Positions 7,431 to 15,994 of a DNA stretch of 43,320 nt are shown piece after piece (within the stretch, counting starts at the first letter, position 1; each line of letters begins with the position of its first letter). The stretch is taken from contig CABUAW010000016.1 of the NCBI GenBank assembly GCA_902489645.1, positions 1-43,320 on the forward strand, written 5' to 3'. Source of the stretch: an uncultured Lachnospiraceae bacterium (GTDB lineage: Bacteria; Bacillota; Clostridia; Lachnospirales; Lachnospiraceae). Position numbers and translations under genes: made by a program. The notes beneath the pieces are model-generated. The model did not search any database. It saw only the letters and a program-made list of their open reading frames with translations, and was not told the origin of the DNA.

Positions 7431-7464
7431 TTACCCCGGCATCCGTAATTAGAGACCGGGGTAA
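7431..7464 (-). other. Stem-loop between major pilin and sortase genes
   Basis: A perfect 9-bp inverted repeat TTACCCCGG / CCGGGGTAA (7431-7439, 7456-7464) 20 bases after the pilin stop. No T tract follows on the minus strand, so it is not a standard terminator. It may stabilise the pilin mRNA 3' end or cut readthrough, giving more pilin than sortase. Confidence 0.6.
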
Positions 7465-7485
7465 AACCAGATTCATTTATCATTA

Positions 7486-9051
7486 TTATTTAGCGCTCAT
7501 ACGTCTTTTTGTTACCAGAAGAATGGAAGCACCAGCTATAAGAATAATTCCTACTACGTAGAATACTGTCGTACCCATACCACCTGTAGATGGAAGGCCA
7601 GTTGCTTTTGTGTTGTTAATCAAGGATGTATAAATTGTAGTACCTTCTTTAAGAATTGTTACAGTACCATTGCTTTCATTCTGTACGCTAAAAGTAGCTG
7701 TTGTTTTGCCATCAATAGCAATACTATAAGACTCAAGTTCATCCGAACCAGTTTTATATGTTGCACTGATAACAACTGTATGCTCTGTAGAGTCTACTAC
7801 ATAACCAGAAGGTGCAGATGTCTCTTTAAGCGTATATGTCCCAGCATCAAGACCTTCAAACTTAATATTACCGTCTGCTCCTGTAGTCATTGTTTTACCG
7901 TCTTCTCCAAGATTCTCACCGGTAAGTTTAAAGGTTGCACCAGCTAATGGGCTTACTTCTGTTTTTGAACCTGCATATGTATATTTATTATCTTCAGTTA
8001 CAATAGGGTTCCCATTTTTATCAACCGCTGTTTTAATGAGTTCTTTGTTTACAGTCTGTTCATCTGCACTATATTCTCCGCCTAAATTACCATCGATTGT
8101 AAAGGTATAGTGATTGGTCTTATCCTCATTTGTTCCATTGCCAGTTTCATCATCAGGACTATTTGAGAAATTAATGGTTGCTGTATTTGTCATTCTGTTT
8201 ACACTATAAGTTGCATCTGATGTAACTACAGCATTATAAGTAATTGTTACAGTTGGTGCTGTCGTAAGGTTTTTAAGATATGTAGAATTAAATTCAACTG
8301 TAAAGCCATCTTTCGCTGCGTTGACTGTATAGTATTCGTCACCTACCCCTGCTACGGTAATCTCATCATCAAGATTTCCGTCACCGTCGCTATCTTTAAT
8401 TTCAAGTCCTGCACTCAATGTATCTGTTACTTTATATACAGGATTTGTATAGTTCTTTGGAAACAGTGGAACAACCGGTGTAATTTCAAATGGAATTATA
8501 TCACCAACATTCACATCCTTCTTATCGTCTGTTGTATCACCTGCTTTCTTTTCAACGGTAACATCCGTTTTCTTTACTGCTGATGTGTTTGAATTATTTG
8601 TAGAATCATAATCTGCCGATACCACAACTGGGTTATATACAACACCGGAATTATTTGAACCTGGCGTGATAATAACAACATAGGTACCAGCAGCCACATT
8701 ATCCGCTTTAAATGTGGTTCCATCTAAAATCATTGATGTACCAGAGCCGGACAAAGCAGCCGTAATCGCATGCAGTTCCCCATCATCAATACCTTCAACA
8801 ATATCCGCAGCCTTCAAAGATTCACCATCAATTGTTACATCTTTCATATCATCTGTTAATTCCCATTCGCCGGATGTTTCATTTCGCTTTAAAATCTGAT
8901 AATAAGCTGCTGAATCCCCGCTAACCGCTCCTGTAACACTAATACTTGTATCCAATTCGTCTGCAAATGTAGGAACAGCCATAAATGCCCCTACCATACT
9001 GGCTGTTAAAACACCAGTCATAAATTTCTTTGCTAATCTGTTCATACTCAT
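7486..9051 (-). CDS. Major pilin, isopeptide-forming fimbrial subunit (LPSTG)
   Basis: 521-residue secreted shaft subunit. Order: signal peptide (to about residue 31, VPTFADE), an N-terminal domain ending in the GVVYNPVVVSADY strand typical of Firmicutes fimbrial shaft proteins, a middle D2-type domain (KKTDVTVEKKAGD to NTATINFSN) and a C-terminal CnaB-like domain (LAGATFKLTGENL to YTLKETSAPSGYVV) whose Glu in KETSAPSGY is the E-box residue for the internal Lys-Asn bond. The sorting signal LPSTG at about 486, a hydrophobic helix and KRRMSAK close it. AGGAAAGG precedes the start; the in-frame ATG at 9045 is an alternative. Codon use looks more AT-rich than the flanking housekeeping genes. Confidence 0.93.
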   Translation of the reverse strand: MSMNRLAKKFMTGVLTASMVGAFMAVPTFADELDTSISVTGAVSGDSAAYYQILKRNETSGEWELTDDMKDVTIDGESLKAADIVEGIDDGELHAITAALSGSGTSMILDGTTFKADNVAAGTYVVIITPGSNNSGVVYNPVVVSADYDSTNNSNTSAVKKTDVTVEKKAGDTTDDKKDVNVGDIIPFEITPVVPLFPKNYTNPVYKVTDTLSAGLEIKDSDGDGNLDDEITVAGVGDEYYTVNAAKDGFTVEFNSTYLKNLTTAPTVTITYNAVVTSDATYSVNRMTNTATINFSNSPDDETGNGTNEDKTNHYTFTIDGNLGGEYSADEQTVNKELIKTAVDKNGNPIVTEDNKYTYAGSKTEVSPLAGATFKLTGENLGEDGKTMTTGADGNIKFEGLDAGTYTLKETSAPSGYVVDSTEHTVVISATYKTGSDELESYSIAIDGKTTATFSVQNESNGTVTILKEGTTIYTSLINNTKATGLPSTGGMGTTVFYVVGIILIAGASILLVTKRRMSAK

Positions 9052-9199
9052 TTTCCTTTCCTCATTAAGCTTTTAAGTTTATAGTTTCTATAGGTTTTTA
9101 TCAGATTATTCTGATGTTATTTATAGGGAATACAGTTTTCGGCGTTGCATGTATTACGATTATTCGCCGTGAAATGAGGTCTCTGCCCTACCAGCAGTT

Positions 9200-12100
9200 T
9201 TACATTGACCTCCTTTCCCGCCTGCGCCTCATACTGTATCCATACATAAGGCCGGATGCAAGGATAAGCCCTAATCCGCCGAATGTGTAAGGTAATGTAC
9301 CGGCTCCGCCGGTGGCCGGGAGCCCTTGAACTTTATTATTCGTCACAATAACCTCAACAGAGCCGTCATTAGCGGCCTCGAATATGCTCGCATCCGCATT
9401 GCCATAATGTTCTTCAGCCTCTGCATTGTACCTATACAATATTGCTCCACTGTCTGTAACTTCCAGCTTAAAATCACCAGCTGGTAAAACATATCCTTCT
9501 GGCGCTTTTGTTTCCTTCAAGTAGTATTCACCTTTAGAAAGAGTGATTCCATCGCTCGGAGTAATGTATCCATTTTCATCTGAAATATTATTCAACGTTC
9601 CGGCTGATTCACCATCCGTATCATAAATCTCAAAAGTTGCACCGGACAAATAATTTTTAGCACCTTGACTATCAGTCTTTCTCAAAATAATCTGTCGTCC
9701 TTCCGGTTCATTTTCAACAGTTAATTTTATTTCCTCATAGATAAGAGATTTATTTTTACCCTGACCTATAAAGCTGTTCGGTGAATTCGTATAATCCGTA
9801 GATATCGCTCCAAGAGAATATACATTTTTATTCTCTATATAACCTTCCATTTTTCCCAGTTCTTTAACCCAATACTCTGTGTTCAAATCAACACTATTAA
9901 ATATAACAATCCCATCACTGTTAGATTTTGCTGTGTCAACTGGCTCTCCGGTTGCATCAGCTGTTGTATATAATCCAAACTCAGCGCCTTCTAATGGGTT
10001 TCCATCAGTGTCTGTTTTTTTTATTTTCAATGTATAAAGCATACCGCGCACAACAGGTGAGTCTACGGAAAAAATATTCTTCGTAGCAGAACCATTGCTA
10101 TCCGGATACATATAGTTAAGTTCTGCTTTGGCATTCGTCTCTACATTTTCACTTACATCAGAGCTAATTGGATAGATATCATTTGTTTGTTCATCCAAAC
10201 CAGTGCTGATTGTAGGTGTAAACCTTATGGTATAAACCATCTCTGCTGCATTGACATACCAACCATCCTCAAGCGTTAAATGACTACTGTCAATCAAATG
10301 TGACCAATCAATATTTCCATTTTCATCAATTTTAGCATTTCCTGTATAACCATTGAGTTCAATCACATCGATATTCTGTCCCATTTCATCAATCATTGTA
10401 CCAATTTCCGTGCCAATCGACGATTCAATAATTTTGGTTGCCTGCTCATCAGTAAGCTCTCCTTCAAAAGATGTGCGTCCATTTGCTGCCTCCGCAATTA
10501 TTAACCAATCTTGATACCCCAAACGAATAGCCGCCCGACCATTATTAAAACTATTGTTTGCTGTATATCGAACAACAGAATAAGTTTTACCAAATGCAGT
10601 TATTTTAAACGTAAATGGATTAGTATGTGAACTACTTTTTTCCGGTAATGCAACCATGGCATTATTTTCTGTTTCGCCACCGCTTGTCCAAGCAGCTTCA
10701 AAATGTTTGGCATGAGAAGTTCCGTTTTCCTCATCACCTACACTTACATTTCCACTTGTTTTTATTGCCATGCCAGAGTTTTGAAGTAAATAGCTAAATA
10801 TCGCATCACGATTATAATCCACACTCAAATAAACTTTAAATTCATTCTCATTTCCAGTAGGAACTATATTTTTTTGAACTCTAACAGCATTATGTGTATC
10901 TGCATTTTTATCCCCTACAGAGTTACCATCGTACATTTTATCAACGACCTGCCATTTGTTAGCAGCATTAATTGATAAACTTGCAAGTCCCTGTTCTTCC
11001 GCTATAGACCCTGTTTTTGTTATGCCGCTGCCTCCTGTCAAACTTCCATTAGAATCTGAACTAAATGAAGCTACAGGAAATACAGAAAAACTCTTAATAT
11101 GAAATGTAATGCTGTTCCCGGAAACCTTTATCTGCTTTACACCTATTGATGTTGAATCATCATCAGAAATAGCTTCACTGCTTATCGTTTCTTTTACCTT
11201 TTTGTAATGTCCCACATACAAATTACCGTTTTTAGAAGGCCAGCCTCCCGGAGCATTGGCATAAGTGATTGTCACCTGAAGATTTATATTACCTTCTGGT
11301 ATGTATTCACCTTCTGTCCCTTCTTTTGTAAGGTAAATATGATACATATGAAGGAAATCAAAATCCTCCTCAGTTATAGATTGAGAATCTTCAAACTGAT
11401 TTTGTAAATCTCCTATAAGCGCTTCAAAATACCCCTCATAATCAGATTCCGTTTCATTATAATCTTCTACATGAAGAGTAACATCATCTGTCAAAACATT
11501 TTTATTCCCTTTAACCGTCACCGTATAGTCCGTACCAGCGGCTTCCTTTTCTGTCTCTTCCCCGGTATCATCTCCGCCGGAGCCGCCATTATCTGTAACT
11601 GTGACTGTAAATGTTTCTTTAGCGGTTTTGTTTTTCTTTGTGCTATATTCATGAGTAATTGTTACCGTCCCGGCATTTGTTCCGGTAATTGTAGCATCAT
11701 TGGTTCCGCTTTGTTCGATAGTCACAACCCCATCCGAACTTAGTGTCCACTTATTTACAGTGCCTCCGTTACTTGCCGTACCACCCAGCGTCACTGTATC
11801 TCCAACGCCAACTGTTATACTCTCTCCGGCACTAATCGTGCCGTAATCTGAGAAAGATTCGGTTTCAAAGCTTGTTGTGACATAGCCGTTTTCTTCCTGT
11901 GTCTGTTCAACCTCGGAAATAACTTCGGTTCCTTCGTCCGTCGCATGTGTGATAACGATGTCTCCGGCCGCTTCTGTAATCTCCGAAGACTGGGATATTT
12001 CCACCTTAACCGTGCTTTCCGGTTCAATCTCCGTTTCACCGTCCATAATGGATATATTAAAAAATCTCGCCCGGCGGATGCAGGAGCCGTCCTGCTCCAG

Positions 12101-13252
12101 AAGCACAGTATTCGCCTGTTCAAAGCGTGTCGCATATTCTTCCGAATCCTGCGAATACTCGCTGACTTTCAATATGGCCCCGTCCGGGATTCCGGCGTTT
12201 TCACCATAAGTCACCGTTATTTTATAGTCTTCACCATCGGCTTCAAGCATCTTTGCATCTTCTTCCGGCGTTGCCTGCGATGTTTCTTCTGCCGTCGTTT
12301 CCGGCGTATCCTCTTCCGACAAAATGCCGTAGCCTTTGACGTTTTCGCTGTTCAATGTATAATTGCCATACTGAACCGTATCCTGAGCATCGCCCTCGAT
12401 AGTAGTTATGGCGCCTTCTTCGGAAACATCCCGGATAATTCCGACACGCTCGATTCCCGGCGTCCCGTCCGTATCAAGAAACGCAATATCTCCGGCTTTT
12501 GGGGTATAACTTCCGGCCGCCGCATACATACCTCTCTGGGCAAGGATATCGGCCCACTGCTGGCAATCCGCGTCATAAGGGAAAATGCTCTGCGGTATAC
12601 CGGCATAATTTAAGCAAAAGGCCGCAAACATGCCGGACCAGTCGCCGTAGGGTTGTCCATACCATGCGCCATAACGGGTATAGCCCTTCAGAGTATCCGT
12701 CCCGACAACCTCATAATTTATCCCACTTTCCCTATAGCCTATCTGGGATTCAGCGACCAAAATAAGGTCTGCCGCCCGCTTTCCCGTCAACGCAGGCAAA
12801 GTATTTTCCCAATCGGACGCCGCTTCCACATCGGCATTTTTATCTGAATAACATTCCTGAGTATGTGTATGTTCTTCTAAAGTGCAAACCAAAACCTTTT
12901 CATATTGATAACATTCTTCCGTATGTACATGGGCCGCACCAATTGTTTCGGTTTCCTGTGTTTCACTTTCACCGGACGCCGTTTCCGCCAAATTTTCAGC
13001 CGCCACAGTTTCTGTCTGCTCTTCCAGTCCGCAAATTAATGTTTTTGACGTTTCATAACAGGAATCATCATGTACATGTTCTTCTTTTCCGCAATACGCC
13101 GTCGCTTCCATGGTAATGGCCGGTAAAATCAATGCATAGGATGTGCAGAACACTACGAGACACGCAAGAAAGCCAACGACCTTTTGCCAGCGTTTCCGAC
13201 GTTTCTGTTTCAAAAGAAATCTCATTCCGTGTTTCAATATATTGTCTTCCAT
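9200..13252 (-). CDS. Pilus tip / large LPATG surface protein with CHAP-like domain
   Basis: 1350-residue surface protein, probably the tip subunit. Order: basic N terminus and long signal peptide (about 20-52); Cys/His-rich segment (54-135) with HVHDDSCY, HVHTEECY and HTHTQECY units; an NlpC/P60- or CHAP-like fold (about 155-315) whose usual catalytic Cys is Ser206 (DWSGMF) and whose usual His is Arg269 (ERVGII), so it is probably not an enzyme; a Glu/Thr linker; an Ig-like BIG domain (about 480-550); large adhesin region; two CnaB domains (about 1085-1310) with KETKAPEGY; LPATG at 1311, membrane helix and RRRRERR. The middle (about 9.6-11.6 kb) is visibly more AT-rich than its 5' third, suggesting mosaic origin. 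Confidence 0.88.
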   Translation of the reverse strand: MEDNILKHGMRFLLKQKRRKRWQKVVGFLACLVVFCTSYALILPAITMEATAYCGKEEHVHDDSCYETSKTLICGLEEQTETVAAENLAETASGESETQETETIGAAHVHTEECYQYEKVLVCTLEEHTHTQECYSDKNADVEAASDWENTLPALTGKRAADLILVAESQIGYRESGINYEVVGTDTLKGYTRYGAWYGQPYGDWSGMFAAFCLNYAGIPQSIFPYDADCQQWADILAQRGMYAAAGSYTPKAGDIAFLDTDGTPGIERVGIIRDVSEEGAITTIEGDAQDTVQYGNYTLNSENVKGYGILSEEDTPETTAEETSQATPEEDAKMLEADGEDYKITVTYGENAGIPDGAILKVSEYSQDSEEYATRFEQANTVLLEQDGSCIRRARFFNISIMDGETEIEPESTVKVEISQSSEITEAAGDIVITHATDEGTEVISEVEQTQEENGYVTTSFETESFSDYGTISAGESITVGVGDTVTLGGTASNGGTVNKWTLSSDGVVTIEQSGTNDATITGTNAGTVTITHEYSTKKNKTAKETFTVTVTDNGGSGGDDTGEETEKEAAGTDYTVTVKGNKNVLTDDVTLHVEDYNETESDYEGYFEALIGDLQNQFEDSQSITEEDFDFLHMYHIYLTKEGTEGEYIPEGNINLQVTITYANAPGGWPSKNGNLYVGHYKKVKETISSEAISDDDSTSIGVKQIKVSGNSITFHIKSFSVFPVASFSSDSNGSLTGGSGITKTGSIAEEQGLASLSINAANKWQVVDKMYDGNSVGDKNADTHNAVRVQKNIVPTGNENEFKVYLSVDYNRDAIFSYLLQNSGMAIKTSGNVSVGDEENGTSHAKHFEAAWTSGGETENNAMVALPEKSSSHTNPFTFKITAFGKTYSVVRYTANNSFNNGRAAIRLGYQDWLIIAEAANGRTSFEGELTDEQATKIIESSIGTEIGTMIDEMGQNIDVIELNGYTGNAKIDENGNIDWSHLIDSSHLTLEDGWYVNAAEMVYTIRFTPTISTGLDEQTNDIYPISSDVSENVETNAKAELNYMYPDSNGSATKNIFSVDSPVVRGMLYTLKIKKTDTDGNPLEGAEFGLYTTADATGEPVDTAKSNSDGIVIFNSVDLNTEYWVKELGKMEGYIENKNVYSLGAISTDYTNSPNSFIGQGKNKSLIYEEIKLTVENEPEGRQIILRKTDSQGAKNYLSGATFEIYDTDGESAGTLNNISDENGYITPSDGITLSKGEYYLKETKAPEGYVLPAGDFKLEVTDSGAILYRYNAEAEEHYGNADASIFEAANDGSVEVIVTNNKVQGLPATGGAGTLPYTFGGLGLILASGLMYGYSMRRRRERRSM

Positions 13253-13266
13253 CGCTGCTCCCCCTC

Positions 13267-13860
13267 TCAGGCAATCCGTCCGAAATATTTAAACGGCCAG
13301 ATACAAAATACAAGTTTTCCTACAATCTGTTCCTCCGCCACACATCCAACCGCCGTATTTCTGGAATCCACGGAAACCGAGCGATGGTCGCCCATCACAA
13401 AATATCGGCTTTCCGGCACCTGATACGGTAATTCAATATTACAATCACCCAGCGCATGCTCTGTCAGATAGGGTTCATCCAGCTTTCTGTCATTGACGTA
13501 GACCGTTCCGTCCGCGTCAATATTCACCCAATCTCCCGGTCCTGCAATGACTCTTTTGACCAGTATTTTATTATTATAGTAAAAGGCCACCACATCTCCC
13601 GTCCGGAGATTGTTCTCCTTCAACGAAACCACAATGTTTCCATTAACCAACGTGGGCGACATAGACGTCCCATAGATTTGAAGCACGGGCATCCACAGTG
13701 TGGCTACCAAAACAGCCAGCGCCGCCACGGTAATCAATGTAAATATCGTACTCCGCAAAACGCCTCCGTACTGACGCCGGTATCTTTCCCGTTTTAACTC
13801 ATTTTCAAGCTGATTCACTGTCGGAATTTCCGTTACTTTATTTTTCTTTTTATCATACAT
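13267..13860 (-). CDS. lepB: Signal peptidase I (pilus-operon type)
   Basis: 197-residue type I signal peptidase. One membrane anchor (about 36-56) is followed by the catalytic Ser in YGTSMSPTL, the Lys general base in ILVKRVIAGPGD, and the conserved box ESRYFVMGDHRSVSVDSR. It cleaves signal peptides of exported proteins. Its place inside the pilus operon, directly before the tip gene, is like that of SipA/SipA2-type peptidases of streptococcal and clostridial pilus loci, which process or chaperone pilins; unlike SipA, its Ser/Lys pair is intact. Its start overlaps the stop of the preceding gene (TAATG), implying translational coupling. Confidence 0.93.
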   Translation of the reverse strand: MYDKKKNKVTEIPTVNQLENELKRERYRRQYGGVLRSTIFTLITVAALAVLVATLWMPVLQIYGTSMSPTLVNGNIVVSLKENNLRTGDVVAFYYNNKILVKRVIAGPGDWVNIDADGTVYVNDRKLDEPYLTEHALGDCNIELPYQVPESRYFVMGDHRSVSVDSRNTAVGCVAEEQIVGKLVFCIWPFKYFGRIA

Positions 13861-14132
13861 TAAGATTCCTTCTTATCCGCCGGAGAGTCACCGGACTTTT
13901 GGACGCTTTCCAAATACTGGTCCGCGGCTTTCTGCGCCGCTTCAAACACCTGATTTAACTGCAGAGCCGCTTCGGCAATGGAACCGGCTTTTTCCATAAC
14001 TATTTTTCGCTCCTGAAGCTTTGCCTCCGCCTCTGACAGACATTTTTGAAGTCTCTCTATTTCCCTTCCCTGTTCAACCATTATCTCTAACAATTCAGAA
14101 CGTTTTAATTTATGTAATTCTTTATCCGTCAT
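13860..14132 (-). CDS. Short coiled-coil protein, first gene of the pilus operon
   Basis: 90 residues, nearly all helix, rich in Glu, Lys, Leu and Ala (for example ELLEIMVEQGREIERLQKCL), with heptad-like spacing from residue 5 to 75 and a polar tail DSPADKKES. No signal peptide or membrane segment, so it stays in the cytosol. Small proteins of this type often open Firmicutes pilus operons and are commonly mislabelled DNA repair proteins; their role is not known to me. ATG 14132 follows GGAG; an upstream start at 14159 has no ribosome site. The stop overlaps the signal peptidase start. Confidence 0.8.
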   Translation of the reverse strand: MTDKELHKLKRSELLEIMVEQGREIERLQKCLSEAEAKLQERKIVMEKAGSIAEAALQLNQVFEAAQKAADQYLESVQKSGDSPADKKES

Positions 14133-14176
14133 CTTTTTTCTCCATACAATCAAAATCATTTCCGAGTATTTGTCGG

Positions 14177-14190
14177 TTAGTCGACACTAA
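14177..14190 (-). promoter_or_regulatory. Dyad in the pilus operon leader
   Basis: TTAGT-CGAC-ACTAA (14177-14190), arms of five bases. It lies about 10-25 bases downstream of the expected start of transcription, before the first ribosome site, and could be an operator or a leader hairpin. Confidence 0.35.
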
Positions 14191-14200
14191 TTACGTTTTT

Positions 14201-14217
14201 ATAATACCCCCCCCCCC
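14201..14217 (-). promoter_or_regulatory. Pilus operon promoter with an 11-base G tract against the -10 box
   Basis: On the minus strand eleven consecutive Gs (14217-14207) run directly into TATTAT (14206-14201), a good -10 box about 70 bases before the first pilus gene. No consensus -35 is seen; the best-placed hexamers upstream (ATTAAG, TTAAGC) are 16-17 bp away only at this tract length. The G tract therefore forms most of the -35/-10 spacer. Homopolymeric G/C tracts of this length slip during replication and in Bordetella fim promoters a C tract at the same place causes phase variation. Confidence 0.6.
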
Positions 14218-14276
14218 AATTAGCTTAATCTATCTGTTTTCTCATTTAAATGTTGGTTATCGAGAAATTAAGTCAA

Positions 14277-14313
14277 TAAAACAGCCTGCATATCAAAACC
14301 GATACACAGGCTG
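14277..14313 (-). terminator. Intrinsic terminator of aspartase gene
   Basis: On the minus strand CAGCCTGTGTATC pairs with GATATGCAGGCTG (13 bp with two G-U pairs, loop GGTTTT), followed by TTTTATT. It ends aspA transcription before the pilus promoter. Confidence 0.8.
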
Positions 14314-14343
14314 CCCATCTCACCCACGCTTTTATTCTACTGT

Positions 14344-15735
14344 TTACATTGGTCTTTCGGTCATTGAAAAAGGTTCCAGCAATACGTCAACCTCTTTCTC
14401 CGAAAGCAATCCCTTTTTAACAACAAGTTCTTTCACCGGAGTTCCTGTCTTTAAGGATTCTTTTGCAATTCCGGCCGCGGCTGTGTAGCCGATGGCCGGG
14501 CAGAGCGCCGTGGAAATTCCCACGCTGGCGTCTACAAGCTCGGCGCAATGCTCCGGATTGGCCGTAATTCCTTCAACGCAATTATCATTCAGGGTTCCGG
14601 CCGCTCGCCCAAGCGTCTCAATCGATTCAAAAAGATTATAGAAAACCACCGGTTCAAAGGCGTTCAATTCGAGCTGTCCGGCTTCGGCCGCCATGGTAAT
14701 TGTAAAATCATTGCCAATAATATTAAAGGCGACCTGGGATACCACCTCCGGGATGACTGGATTGATTTTCCCGGGCATGATGGACGAGCCGTTCTGGCGG
14801 GCCGGAAGATTGATTTCCTCAAAGCCCGTCTTTGGCCCGCTGCTCAAAAGCCGCAGGTCATTGCACATTTTTGAGAGATTGACCGCACAGGTCTTGAGAG
14901 CCGCCGACACACTGACAAAGCCGTCCAGATTTTGAGTGGCGTCAAATAAATCATCGGCCATCACAAAATTTTCCCCGGTAACTTTACTTATATTTCCGCA
15001 TATATTTTCGAGATACACGGGGCTGACATTGATACAGGAGCCAATGGCCGTCCCGCCCATATTCAAAATACGCATAAACTGTTTCGTTTCTTCAATCCTC
15101 TGAATATCCCGTTTCAGCACCGAAGCATATGCATGGAATGACTGACCGAGGCGCATCGGCACCGCGTCCTGGAGCTGGGTTCTTCCCATTTTCAAAATCG
15201 AATCGAATTCTCTGGACTTTTTCATCAAACTATCATATAAACGCCGAAGCTGAACGAGCATCTTCTCCATCAATACAAGGGTCGTCAGCTTTCCCGCGCT
15301 CGGAATAACATCATTCGTTGACTGGGCCATATTCACATGGTCATTCGGATGAACCATGGAATAATCCCCCTTCACCCCGCCTAACCATTCAATGGCCCGG
15401 TTGGCAATCACTTCATTTACATTCATATTTGCCGAGGTCCCGGCGCCGCCCTGAATGGCATCTACAATAAATTCTTTTTTAAAATGCCCTTCGATAACCT
15501 CATCGCAGGCTCTGATAATCGCTTCCGAAATATTTTCCGGGAGCTGTCCGCCGTCCCGATTTGTTATTGCCGAAGCTTTTTTGAGCTTTGCCATACTTTT
15601 GATAAATTCCGGATGTAACGGCCGGTATGTAATTGGAAAATTCTGCCTTGCACGCAGCGCTGAAACCCCATAATACGCCTTCGCCGGAACCTCCATTTCT
15701 CCGATAGAATCCGCTTCTGTCCGCATCTCTTTCAT
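14344..15735 (-). CDS. aspA: Aspartate ammonia-lyase (aspartase)
   Basis: 463-residue cytosolic enzyme of the fumarase/aspartase superfamily that converts L-aspartate to fumarate and ammonia, feeding fumarate respiration or amino-acid fermentation. Typical blocks are QGGAGTSANMNVNEVIANRA, HPNDHVNMAQSTNDV, RTQLQDAVPMRLGQSFHAY and the family signature GSSIMPGKINPV with the mobile Ser loop. The aspartase-like start (MRTEADSIGEMEVPAKAYYG) favours aspartase over class II fumarase. GGGGAGG lies 9 bases before the start. A divergent Lrp/AsnC regulator is encoded just upstream and is the obvious candidate controller. Confidence 0.93.
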   Translation of the reverse strand: MKEMRTEADSIGEMEVPAKAYYGVSALRARQNFPITYRPLHPEFIKSMAKLKKASAITNRDGGQLPENISEAIIRACDEVIEGHFKKEFIVDAIQGGAGTSANMNVNEVIANRAIEWLGGVKGDYSMVHPNDHVNMAQSTNDVIPSAGKLTTLVLMEKMLVQLRRLYDSLMKKSREFDSILKMGRTQLQDAVPMRLGQSFHAYASVLKRDIQRIEETKQFMRILNMGGTAIGSCINVSPVYLENICGNISKVTGENFVMADDLFDATQNLDGFVSVSAALKTCAVNLSKMCNDLRLLSSGPKTGFEEINLPARQNGSSIMPGKINPVIPEVVSQVAFNIIGNDFTITMAAEAGQLELNAFEPVVFYNLFESIETLGRAAGTLNDNCVEGITANPEHCAELVDASVGISTALCPAIGYTAAAGIAKESLKTGTPVKELVVKKGLLSEKEVDVLLEPFSMTERPM

Positions 15736-15852
15736 TGAATTTTTCCTCCCCGCAATTTCAAATAATCCTTTTTATGCCATCAAGATACACCCAAAAAATA
15801 AGAAAGTAAATCCCTTTGCAAAAGATGTGAAAATAAATCGGATTCTTCCGGT

Positions 15853-15877
15853 TTGAACTTTTATTTGTTAAGTCCAA
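15853..15877. promoter_or_regulatory. Inverted repeat between aspA and the Lrp gene
   Basis: TTGAACTT (15853-15860) and AAGTCCAA (15870-15877), one mismatch between arms, 9-base gap. It lies upstream of aspA in the region shared with the divergent Lrp-type regulator and could be its operator. Confidence 0.35.
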
Positions 15878-15906
15878 CAAAAAAAGACTTTATTTTCTAA
15901 AGTCTT
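15877..15906 (-). terminator. Terminator-like hairpin upstream of aspA
   Basis: AAGACTTT/AAAGTCTT stem (15884-15891, 15899-15906), 7-base loop, and seven Ts when read on the minus strand. No minus-strand gene ends here, so it either attenuates aspA transcripts that start further upstream or stops divergent transcription from the lrp promoter. Confidence 0.6.
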
Positions 15907-15919
15907 GTTTGTGAATTTA

Positions 15920-15948
15920 TTGCATTTTGCAGCACATTCACGTATACT
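15920..15948 (+). promoter_or_regulatory. Sigma-A promoter of the Lrp-type gene
   Basis: TTGCAT (15920-15925), 17-bp spacer, TATACT (15943-15948), 46 bases before the start codon. Confidence 0.65.
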
Positions 15949-15994
15949 TATTAAGTAAACATAGATATCTGCGAATGAAAAAGGAGATTTGCTG

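Noticed and set aside
11945..12613. 222-codon plus-strand frame opposite the tip protein gene
   Set aside because: It is the antisense of a real, motif-bearing gene; no start site and no recognisable domain.
14207..14217. The G tract as a sequencing error only
   Set aside because: Its length may be miscounted, but a long uninterrupted tract at this promoter is unlikely to be created by error alone; the exact number remains uncertain.
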